This document shows positions 33,095 through 40,780 of a DNA stretch of 64,000 nucleotides, one piece after another. The notes below the pieces were generated by a model. The model did no database searches. It had not been told where the DNA came from and saw nothing but the letters and a program-made list of their open reading frames with translations. The position numbers and the translations under genes are program-made. Source of the DNA: an uncultured Lachnospiraceae bacterium (GTDB lineage Bacteria > Bacillota > Clostridia > Lachnospirales > Lachnospiraceae). Within the stretch, counting starts at the first letter, position 1; each line of letters starts with the position of its first letter. The DNA lies in assembly GCA_910585715.1 (NCBI GenBank), contig CAJUEX010000001.1, positions 1-64,000 on the forward strand. The letters are read 5' to 3'.

Positions 33095-35581
33095 CTACCG
33101 CACAGTTACTTTTGTATTTCCTTTTTTCTTAAAGAATTTTTTGTAAGCAGCTACCTTCTTCTTTGGCGCTTTGATTACGAGCTTTTTGTTAGTTCCCTTC
33201 AATGCATTTTTACCTATCGATTTGGAGGTGAGCTTTGAAGATTTAATGGTTATTGTTTTTAAGCTGCCATCACCTGAAAATGCACCGGCTCCAATGGATT
33301 TCAGTACAGTTGAATGAATGGTTACCGTCTTTAGCTTTTTACAATTCTTAAAAGCATTCTTTCCAATGGAAGTAATATTCTTTCCAATCGTCACTTTGGT
33401 AAGCTTCTTATTATTGGCAAAGGCATTTGCCCCTATGCCGGTTACTTTATAGGTAACCCCGTTTAGTGTAATTACAGCCGGAACCGAAACCGTTGTTGCT
33501 TTACTGTTTGTAGATTTTATATAAGCTACAGTCGGATTCGTCCGGGAAGAAGAAGTTACTTTTACAGTACACTTCTGGGCAGCGGCTGTCAGCACTGTAT
33601 TCTTTGCAGCCGGCTTTGCCTCCCCTGTTCCCGGATTTTCTGCTCCGGAATTACCTGTTCCCGGTTCATCCGTTCCCGGCTTATCTGTTCCCGGTTTATC
33701 CTGTGTTGGATTATCCGGTGCAGGCGCCGGTATTTTGGGGATATCCTCTGTACGCATAATATAGCCGCATACCGTACACTTATAGGTTCTTGTTCCCTTG
33801 CTCTGGGTAGTGGGCTCTGCCGTTACCGTCCCGTCATCCTCTGTATGGGAAGCATATCCCTCTTTCCCGGTATTCTGAATAATATCACAATTCTGATAGA
33901 TACATGGGTGCCAATGAGCCTTTTCGTCGCTTTCCCAGGATTGGCTCCAGCTATGGGCATGAGGCAGCTCAATTGTATAAATAAATTCCGCCTCTCTGCT
34001 TTCCGCTCCGTCTTCCCCTATTGCAATTGCCCTGATCGTAGTCGTAACCGCTTCCCCCGGTCTTCCTTTTACAGAAATAGGGGATGTATATTTTGTGCTT
34101 TCTATTGCGGGAATGCTTCCATCCATTGTATAATATATTTCTGCATTACTGTCGGCTGATGCAAGGGCTACACTTTGTTCCTCCGTGTAAATGCCTGATT
34201 TCAAACTTGCCGTTGGTGTAGCTACATCTCCTGCTTTTTTGGCATAGGCAAGATTGCCGTCCTCATCCCGCTTTGCTTCAATCCACACTTCACAATCCGC
34301 TAAATTTATCGGTTTCGATACCTCTCCGTCAGCTCCCGCAGTATCATAAACCACTATGTTGTTTTCTGACCGTTTTATCTCTTTTGTATAATACCAGTCA
34401 TTGCCGTCTTTCTTTCCCTGCACGCACAAACGCAGACCGATGTCTCTTTCTCTTGAATCCACCCCGACGGAAATGGAATTTGTTTTTTTATCCACAGTTA
34501 CACTGCTTTTTATCCCGCCGTCGGCGCTGCCATCCAGCCTGAATGCCATTGGAATGCCGAAATTGTATGAGCCATCCAAAAATGTGGTCGTGCCGGACGT
34601 TTCCCCCTCTGTGGGTACTGCAGAGGCAAAAAGGATTTTATTCACATCTAATGCAAAAGCCGGTACCGCATATAGATAGCTGGCATGCGCACTGTTTGTA
34701 ACATCTATGGCAGCAAAAGAACCGGATTGACGCTGCCATACTTCTTTGCTGGTATTATTATATTGTACTCGTGTCCAAAAATCATATCCATTATAACCAT
34801 AAAAGGGGTTTCTGTTTCTGCCGTCTTCATATTGTTGCTGAGTACTGATTTTCAATCCCTGATTCAATAATGTGGAAGAATTTCTGCCGACTACCAAATA
34901 TCCGTTGCCATTACTGTAAGCATAATACGGAGCATAAAGCTTATCTTCTATATAATAAGAGGTCTTATTCTGCTCGTCACGGGTATACATCTTTGTCTGC
35001 AGCATTAATTCCCGTTCGTCGTCTGCAAAATAATAAGGACTTTCTTCCATAGCCTTTAATGTCTTCCTTAAATTGCTGGCGCCATAATGGTTAATACGTA
35101 TTTTCTCCGGCGTCACTCCTGTATAGACGCCATCCGCACTTTGATACTGAAACCGGTTATCGGCTACCATTTCTCCATTCTCAGCCTGCACTTTTAGTAT
35201 CTCCCTGCTTCCGTCAAGGAAAGGCACCGGCTGCTGTCCTATGGGATATTCGGGGTCACACATTAAAACCAGATTACGCGCCACAGGGTCATATCCGGCT
35301 ATATACCATTTTTGTTCCTCAACCCGGTCACCTCTCCATCCATAATATACCGGCTGAATGATACCCTTTCCGTCCAGCTTAAACTTATTCTTAAGGTCTC
35401 TCATCCCGGCAAATTTGGTTAAAGACGGCGCCTGGGCATCCACATATTCCGCTGCCGGCACATCATCTCCGGCAGCCTCTGCTGTCATGGGACTGGCAAG
35501 AGCTGTAAGCGCTCCTGCAGACATCGTAAGAGACAACACCATTGACAACGTCTTTTTCCAGAATGTATTTCTCATCCTCAT
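33095..35581 (-). CDS. BspA-like LRR_5 surface protein (paralog 1)
   Basis: 828 residues. A signal peptide (residues 1-36, LSMVLSLTMSAGALTALA) is followed by a unique domain of about 400 residues, a chitobiase C-terminal-like beta domain (AEIYYTMDGSIPAIESTKY), a His/Cys segment (AHWHPCIYQNC, CTVCGYIM), a Pro/Gly/Thr linker (TDKPGTDEPGTG) and C-terminal LRR_5 repeats (TIGKNITSIGKNAFKNCKKL). No LPXTG motif or membrane anchor is seen, so attachment is unexplained. It is secreted and probably adhesive. About half its domains match the next gene, a tandem duplicate. Confidence 0.88.
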   Translation of the reverse strand: MRMRNTFWKKTLSMVLSLTMSAGALTALASPMTAEAAGDDVPAAEYVDAQAPSLTKFAGMRDLKNKFKLDGKGIIQPVYYGWRGDRVEEQKWYIAGYDPVARNLVLMCDPEYPIGQQPVPFLDGSREILKVQAENGEMVADNRFQYQSADGVYTGVTPEKIRINHYGASNLRKTLKAMEESPYYFADDERELMLQTKMYTRDEQNKTSYYIEDKLYAPYYAYSNGNGYLVVGRNSSTLLNQGLKISTQQQYEDGRNRNPFYGYNGYDFWTRVQYNNTSKEVWQRQSGSFAAIDVTNSAHASYLYAVPAFALDVNKILFASAVPTEGETSGTTTFLDGSYNFGIPMAFRLDGSADGGIKSSVTVDKKTNSISVGVDSRERDIGLRLCVQGKKDGNDWYYTKEIKRSENNIVVYDTAGADGEVSKPINLADCEVWIEAKRDEDGNLAYAKKAGDVATPTASLKSGIYTEEQSVALASADSNAEIYYTMDGSIPAIESTKYTSPISVKGRPGEAVTTTIRAIAIGEDGAESREAEFIYTIELPHAHSWSQSWESDEKAHWHPCIYQNCDIIQNTGKEGYASHTEDDGTVTAEPTTQSKGTRTYKCTVCGYIMRTEDIPKIPAPAPDNPTQDKPGTDKPGTDEPGTGNSGAENPGTGEAKPAAKNTVLTAAAQKCTVKVTSSSRTNPTVAYIKSTNSKATTVSVPAVITLNGVTYKVTGIGANAFANNKKLTKVTIGKNITSIGKNAFKNCKKLKTVTIHSTVLKSIGAGAFSGDGSLKTITIKSSKLTSKSIGKNALKGTNKKLVIKAPKKKVAAYKKFFKKKGNTKVTVR

Positions 35582-35611
35582 TGAATTTGTCTCCTTTCTA
35601 CTGTTTGTATA

Positions 35612-35643
35612 TCAGGCAATTGCAAGGTGTTTGCAATTGCCTG
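35612..35643. repeat. Hairpin between the two LRR genes
   Basis: CAGGCAATTGCA and TGCAATTGCCTG form a perfect 12-bp stem between the tandem paralogs. There is no T-run, so it may be an mRNA processing or stabilising site rather than a terminator. Confidence 0.5.
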
Positions 35644-35693
35644 GTTTGGTACAATCAGCATATGCTTTTTCATACTTAAATATCGGGCACTGC

Positions 35694-38267
35694 CTACCGT
35701 ACAGTCACTTTTACATTCCCCTTCTTTTTAAAGAATTTCTTATAAGCTGCCGCTTTCTTTTTAGGCACCTTGATTATGAGTTTTTTATTTGTTCCCTTAA
35801 AGGCATTTTTCCCCACCGATTTAGAGGTCAGCTTCGTTGATTTCACAGTTACGTTCTTTAAATTCTTATCTCCCGAAAATGCATTGGCGCCAATTGACTT
35901 TAAGACAGTTGAGTTAATGGTTACCGTCTTTAATTTCCTGCAGTTCTTGAAAGCATTTTTGCCAATGGAAATAACATTCTTTCCAATGGTTATTTTGGTA
36001 ACTTTTTTGTGATTGGCAAATGCGTTATCCGCTATTCCGGTTACCTTATATGTTACATTATTGATTATAATGCTGGACGGCACTGTAATTGAAGCTGCCT
36101 TACTGTTGGTTGACTTCATATAAGCTACAGTGGGGTTCTTTGCAGAAGAGGAAGTTACTTTCACAGTACACTTCTGACCTGCAGATGTCAGAACTGTATT
36201 TTTTGCTGCCGGCTTCGTCTCTTCCATAGTGGAGCCACCTGTCCCCGGCTGGCTTATTCCTCCGGTTCCTGTTCCTCCATTTCCTGTTCCTCCATTTCCG
36301 TTTCCTCCGGTTCCAGTCCCTTCGTTTCCAGGCCCTTCGTTTCCAGGCCCTTCATTTCCAGGCCCTTCATTTCCAGGCCCTTCGTTTCCGGTTTTTGGAA
36401 GCGTCTCTCTTCTCATCACATATCTGCATACCGAACACCGATACGTCTTACTGCCCTCACTTGTTTCCGTAGGCTGTACAGTAATCGTGCCCTCATCCTC
36501 CGTATGGTCTCCATATCCATCTTTTTCGCTATCTGCAGTAATCGTACAATTTGCTCCGGAACATTCATGCCAATGAGCCTCGCTGTCAAAAATCCATGAC
36601 GTTCCAAAGCTATGGACATGGGGAAGGTCGATTACATACTCATAAACTGCTACTTTACTATCCTCTTTACCATACTTGACTGCAAGCGCCTTAATGGTAA
36701 CGGCAACCTTTTCACCCATTTTTCCATTTACAGCAATAGGTCTGCTGTATCTCCTGCTGTCTATGGTTGGTTCGCTTCCATCTGTAGTATAATAAATCTC
36801 AGCACCTTCCGTATTCGTTGTAAGTGTTACCATCTGATTCTCTTCATAGGTACCGGATTCCACATCTGCCATTGGCATCTCAGCCGATACAAGAGTTGCC
36901 CTTTTTGCATAGATCATATGATGATCATCATCGCTAAAGCTTTTCTCAATCCATATCTCACAATCATCCAAATCTACTTTTTTGCCATCTTTAGAAATTG
37001 TTATGCCGTCAGGGCTGATTCTTTTAATGTTTTTAGAAAAATACCAGTCCTGCCCACTCTCGTCTTTTCCCTGTATGCATAAATATATGTCGCTAAGCTC
37101 CGCACTGGGACCTTTCACATAAACGGTATCCGACTCCATATCTACTTCTACAATACTTTTTATCTCATTATTTATGCTGCCATCCATTCGGAAGGTCATC
37201 GTAAATGGATAAAGCTTATTCTTAGCCAGATCCTGAAATATCTCCATTCCGGCCGTATTTGTTTCTGCCGGCACAGCAGACGCAAAAAGCACATTATTTA
37301 AATCCATGGCAAATGCCGGCACAACATTTTGTACGCCCTCATAGCTTCCAGACGTTACGTCAGCATATGTCTCACTATCATAAGTTTCCCAAATAGCTAC
37401 ATATTTATTAGGATAGTAATAGCTTGAATCCGTTTTCCGAAGCCAGAAAGAAGAATAAGACCCTCCGGATACATTATTATATGGATAACCATTATATGGA
37501 CTCAAAGTTCTGGAAGAAGAAACTCCTACTCCATCTCCCAGTTTAGTAGAAGAATTTCTCCCAACCATAATTTTGCGTTCCCAGTTCGTAGCAGAACTAT
37601 AGTCACAATACGGCGTATAAAGCTTATCGTTTGTATAGTATTGCATTTTGTTTCTTATATCATATGTATAGATTCTTGTAGGCAGCATAAGCGCCTGTTC
37701 ATCCTTTGCAAAGAAAGAAGAATCCGTTTCCATTTCCTGCAACGTCTTTCTCAAAAGACTGGTGCCATAATGATTTACACTAACTTCCTCCGGCAGCCCA
37801 TTATCATAAGTCCCTTCCCCCTCCCGAGGCTCCAGAATCATAGATTTCGTTATTTCATTTCCCAACTCATCGTATATTACCTTTTGTTTCCTGTCTTTGT
37901 CTAAAAAATGAATTTCTTCCTCTAAAGGTTCTTTAGGATCGCACAATAAAACAAGATTCCCTGCCTTAAAATCATATCCGGCAATATACCATCTTTGTGA
38001 TTCACCTTCCCTCTTTCCAAAATAAACAGGACAAATAATACTGCCGCTGCTGCAACTTAAATTGTATTTATTTTTTTTCAGGTTTTTTACGGTGGCATAC
38101 TTCTCCATATCCGGTGAATATGCCGTAATTCGTTCTTCGGCTTCCCCGCTGCCTTCTGCTGCCTCTGCTGTTATGGGCGTGCCCATAGCAGCAAGAGCAC
38201 CGGCTGTCATTGTAAGAGACAGCACCATTGACAATATTTTTTTACATAATGCTTTTTTCATCCTCAT
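35694..38267 (-). CDS. BspA-like LRR_5 surface protein (paralog 2)
   Basis: 857 residues from the start at 38267, which has GGAG 9 nt upstream and the same leader as paralog 1 (GACAAATTCAATGAGGATG). It has a signal peptide (LSMVLSLTMTAGALAAMG), a variable N-terminal domain, a chitobiase C-terminal-like domain (AEIYYTTDGSEPTIDSRRY), a His/Cys segment (AHWHECSGANC, CSVCRYVM), a linker of GNEGP and GTGGNGN repeats and five LRR_5 units (ITIGKNVISIGKNAFKNCRK). The two C-termini are nearly identical and the N-terminal halves have diverged. It is secreted with no sorting signal. Likely host- or matrix-facing. Confidence 0.88.
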   Translation of the reverse strand: MRMKKALCKKILSMVLSLTMTAGALAAMGTPITAEAAEGSGEAEERITAYSPDMEKYATVKNLKKNKYNLSCSSGSIICPVYFGKREGESQRWYIAGYDFKAGNLVLLCDPKEPLEEEIHFLDKDRKQKVIYDELGNEITKSMILEPREGEGTYDNGLPEEVSVNHYGTSLLRKTLQEMETDSSFFAKDEQALMLPTRIYTYDIRNKMQYYTNDKLYTPYCDYSSATNWERKIMVGRNSSTKLGDGVGVSSSRTLSPYNGYPYNNVSGGSYSSFWLRKTDSSYYYPNKYVAIWETYDSETYADVTSGSYEGVQNVVPAFAMDLNNVLFASAVPAETNTAGMEIFQDLAKNKLYPFTMTFRMDGSINNEIKSIVEVDMESDTVYVKGPSAELSDIYLCIQGKDESGQDWYFSKNIKRISPDGITISKDGKKVDLDDCEIWIEKSFSDDDHHMIYAKRATLVSAEMPMADVESGTYEENQMVTLTTNTEGAEIYYTTDGSEPTIDSRRYSRPIAVNGKMGEKVAVTIKALAVKYGKEDSKVAVYEYVIDLPHVHSFGTSWIFDSEAHWHECSGANCTITADSEKDGYGDHTEDEGTITVQPTETSEGSKTYRCSVCRYVMRRETLPKTGNEGPGNEGPGNEGPGNEGPGNEGTGTGGNGNGGTGNGGTGTGGISQPGTGGSTMEETKPAAKNTVLTSAGQKCTVKVTSSSAKNPTVAYMKSTNSKAASITVPSSIIINNVTYKVTGIADNAFANHKKVTKITIGKNVISIGKNAFKNCRKLKTVTINSTVLKSIGANAFSGDKNLKNVTVKSTKLTSKSVGKNAFKGTNKKLIIKVPKKKAAAYKKFFKKKGNVKVTVR
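36321..36389. repeat. 15-bp tandem repeats encoding GNEGP
   Basis: Nearly five copies of a 15-bp unit (TTCGTTTCCAGGCCC on this strand, two with A for G) lie in frame in the linker of paralog 2. Perfect in-frame repeats of this kind can change number by slippage and so vary linker length. Confidence 0.85.
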
Positions 38268-38604
38268 TGAATTTGTCTCCTTTCTATTTTGCACAGGCTC
38301 ATAAAAAACATATATGTATGTTTTCTGTTCCCATGCAGGTACCAAGCATTCCATAAAATTCTATCGTATTTTTATGACAATGATATTATATCATTTTTAT
38401 ATGTCTCCCGCATTAATTTTGAACCAATTTTTTTTTAATTTACTTCCAAATTTTACAAATTATTCTGCTTATGGGACATTGTAAAAAACAGACTGTCTTA
38501 TGGCAGCACTGCCAGCAAGTTTTCCAACAGTTTTTCACATTTCATTTCCCAAACAGAAAATTTATGATAAAATAAAATAAATCAACTTATAAGGAGGGCA
38601 TCCT
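38268..38604. promoter_or_regulatory. Divergent intergenic region with a palindromic -10
   Basis: This 337-bp A/T-rich gap contains AATGATAT-T-ATATCATT (38379-38395), a perfect inverted repeat that on the minus strand includes TATAAT, a likely -10 box for the LRR gene pair. Plus-strand A/T boxes before 38590 may serve the DUF5050 gene. No RNA gene or coding frame was recognised. Confidence 0.45.
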
Positions 38605-39648
38605 ATGTCCGGCAAGACAAAAGGAATTTTAATTACTATAATCATTCTGGTTCTTTTAATCGGAGAACCCATACTTTCTGCTTATTTGCAACGGGTTCCG
38701 GAAAATCCGGACGGAACCGTAGGCAACAGTGCAGGAAATTTAAACAACAAAGGATTATTCTGTGAGACTGAGGATAAAATCTATTTTGCCAATGCATATG
38801 ACAATTACCGGCTTTATTCCATGAATAAAGATGAAACAGAAATCAAAAAGCTTGCCAGCGTTTCTATAGAATATCTTTGTTCCGGCGGAAATTATCTCTA
38901 TTACCATCAAAGCTCCAGCCAGGGCGGCTCCGGCCTTGGCTATGTGAGAAGCGTTACCGGCCTGTACCGGATGGATTTAAAGAGAAAAGCAGTAAAAGCC
39001 CTCGCCAGAGAAGGAAGTGGCATGGTACAGCTTGTAAATAACGAAATATATTACCAGTACTATAAAAAATCCGAGGATAATTCCCTTTATTCCTGTTCAC
39101 TGGATGGAAAAACCAATATTTCCGTAATACCCGGTCTTATTAATCCTTCCTGCGTATGGAACAATCAGATTTATTATACGGATACTGCAGATGCCAGAGG
39201 GCTTTACGTATTCGATCCGGTTACAAAAACTTCCAGCCTGCATACTGCCGGAAATATCTGGTTTCCGCAAATTCAGGATTCTTATGTTTATTACATGGAT
39301 GCTTCAAATGATTACCGCTTATGCCGTTTTCTTTTATCAGACCCGGAATCTACCGTTGAGATACTTACCACGGACCGGGTGGATACCTTCCTTGTATTCG
39401 GCAATATGATTTATTATCAGAAAAATGATACGGAGGCTCCCGCACTAATGCGCATGGGACTTGACGGAAGCAACAATGAAATGGTGGCAGAAGGCAATTA
39501 CGAAAACTTAAACGGCGCCGGCAATTACATATACTTCAACCAGTTTAAAGAAGCTGTGCCCGTTTACCGCACCCCGGCTTTTGGAGCAGTTCAGGTAAGC
39601 GAATTTGAAGGAGCAAAGACGGCGGCACTGGAAAATCTCAACAACTAA
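38605..39648 (+). CDS. DUF5050-type beta-propeller protein
   Basis: 347 residues. One N-terminal membrane anchor (GILITIIILVLLIGEPILSAY) is followed by repeated short beta units with paired aromatics (DKIYFANAYDNYRLYSMN, NEIYYQYYKKSEDNSLYSC, NQIYYTDTADARGLYVFD, NMIYYQKNDTEAPALMRM). This pattern is the DUF5050 family, related to six-bladed LDL-receptor-type propellers. It is probably anchored with the propeller outside and binds a ligand; function unknown. AAGGAGGG precedes the start. It converges on the exopolysaccharide operon. Confidence 0.85.
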   Translation: MSGKTKGILITIIILVLLIGEPILSAYLQRVPENPDGTVGNSAGNLNNKGLFCETEDKIYFANAYDNYRLYSMNKDETEIKKLASVSIEYLCSGGNYLYYHQSSSQGGSGLGYVRSVTGLYRMDLKRKAVKALAREGSGMVQLVNNEIYYQYYKKSEDNSLYSCSLDGKTNISVIPGLINPSCVWNNQIYYTDTADARGLYVFDPVTKTSSLHTAGNIWFPQIQDSYVYYMDASNDYRLCRFLLSDPESTVEILTTDRVDTFLVFGNMIYYQKNDTEAPALMRMGLDGSNNEMVAEGNYENLNGAGNYIYFNQFKEAVPVYRTPAFGAVQVSEFEGAKTAALENLNN

Positions 39649-39665
39649 TTAAACAGCTAATAGTT

Positions 39666-39891
39666 TTCCATGCCCTGCCAAAGCCCCGGGACACAAAGCA
39701 GCCGGAAGAATCCGCAGACAGAAAATGATTTCTAAAGTCGCCCTTATAAAAACGCCAGCGCTTAGCGAGGTATTTTCGAGCTTAGCACTGCTGCGTTTTT
39801 ATCAGAGCGGGAGCGTGGCGACGTAGAAACATTTTCTGTCTGCGGATTCTTCCGGCTGCTTTGTGTCCCGGGGCTTTGGCAGGGCATGGAA
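39666..39891. repeat. Large hairpin repeat element, copy C
   Basis: The two 62-bp arms (39666-39727 and 39830-39891) are perfectly complementary. The enclosed core matches copies A and B, with mini-hairpin GCGGGAGC. Most of the arm sequence differs from those of A and B, apart from the inner GCAGACAGAAAATG end. It lies between the convergent ends of the DUF5050 gene and the last gene of the Pel-like operon, where it may act as terminator. Confidence 0.92.
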
Positions 39892-39901
39892 TCCGACATC
39901 C

Positions 39902-40780
39902 TTACAGGAAAAAACGAATCCCCGCCTTTATCATCAAAAACGGAATCTTAAAAAACCGGAAAAACATATCCACCTTCTTATGACAGGCATACTTTCTCTC
40001 CGCATTCCAGTAATAATGATACAGGCCTCCTGCATAACTGCTTCTCCATGGCTTTTCAGCGCCCATGTAATGAATGATTGCAGGGCGCTTTATAAAAAAC
40101 GGGGCAAAATTATAACCCAGATATTCCCACCAGCGCAATATATTGGGATTTAAATTGTATCTTTCCTCTGCAACTGCTATTTTTCCTTCATAGAGTACAT
40201 TAATTATATCCTGGTCAGGAAATTTCAGGCTTTCCCCTCTCTCCTTCAGCATATCAAACACATCCTGCACCTTCTGTTCTTTCCTGAGAAGGGTCAGGTT
40301 GCATAAAAGCACGCCGGAATTGATATAGTTGTTTTTTCGCGTAAATCCCAATTCCTCCCAATAGGGATTGCCTACATTATCCTGAAGCCTGTCCCGTATG
40401 CCCCCAAAGAAACAGCCTTCCATGGGCATATGATAAAACTCCTCCAGATTATCCGTTACAATCAAATCCGGGTCCAGATAGAGCACCCGTTCCACCGTTT
40501 CCGGCAAAAGCTTTGCCACCAGAATCCGGTAATACATTTCTTTCGTAAAATAGGAAAAGCTGGGGGCATCCGAAAATTCCTCTTCAGATACAAATACTTC
40601 CGTAAATTTTCCTCCATGCCGCTTACATAACCGCTCTAACCTTTTTTTGTTCCTTTCACTTACTCTGGAATGGATAAGATACACATATATCTGTGTTTTT
40701 TCATGCTTTGAAAACAACGTATTTAACATAATATAAAGAGGATAAAAATACGTATCATTAATGGTTACCGCTATGTTCAT
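39902..40780 (-). CDS. GT8 family glycosyltransferase
   Basis: 292 residues. The GT8 core is evident: DTYFYPLYIMLNTLF (here INDTYFYPLY), YRILVAKLLPETVERVLYLDPDLIV with the metal-binding DPD, YINSGVLLCNL, FPDQDIINVLYEG and IIHYMGAEKPW. The enzyme is retaining and uses a UDP-sugar (glucose or galactose in most members) in the cytoplasm. The gene overlaps the end of the pullulanase gene by 23 bp and is last in the operon. It is a paralog of 56591-57508. Confidence 0.92.
   Translation of the reverse strand: MNIAVTINDTYFYPLYIMLNTLFSKHEKTQIYVYLIHSRVSERNKKRLERLCKRHGGKFTEVFVSEEEFSDAPSFSYFTKEMYYRILVAKLLPETVERVLYLDPDLIVTDNLEEFYHMPMEGCFFGGIRDRLQDNVGNPYWEELGFTRKNNYINSGVLLCNLTLLRKEQKVQDVFDMLKERGESLKFPDQDIINVLYEGKIAVAEERYNLNPNILRWWEYLGYNFAPFFIKRPAIIHYMGAEKPWRSSYAGGLYHYYWNAERKYACHKKVDMFFRFFKIPFLMIKAGIRFFL

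Noticed and set aside
36321..36389. Tandem repeats considered as a CRISPR array
   Set aside because: Units are 15 bp with no spacers and are in frame inside a coding sequence.
36229..36576. 115-codon plus-strand frame rich in Pro/Phe/Val
   Set aside because: It is the antisense of the GNEGP/GTGG linker repeats and has no ribosome site or homology I can see.
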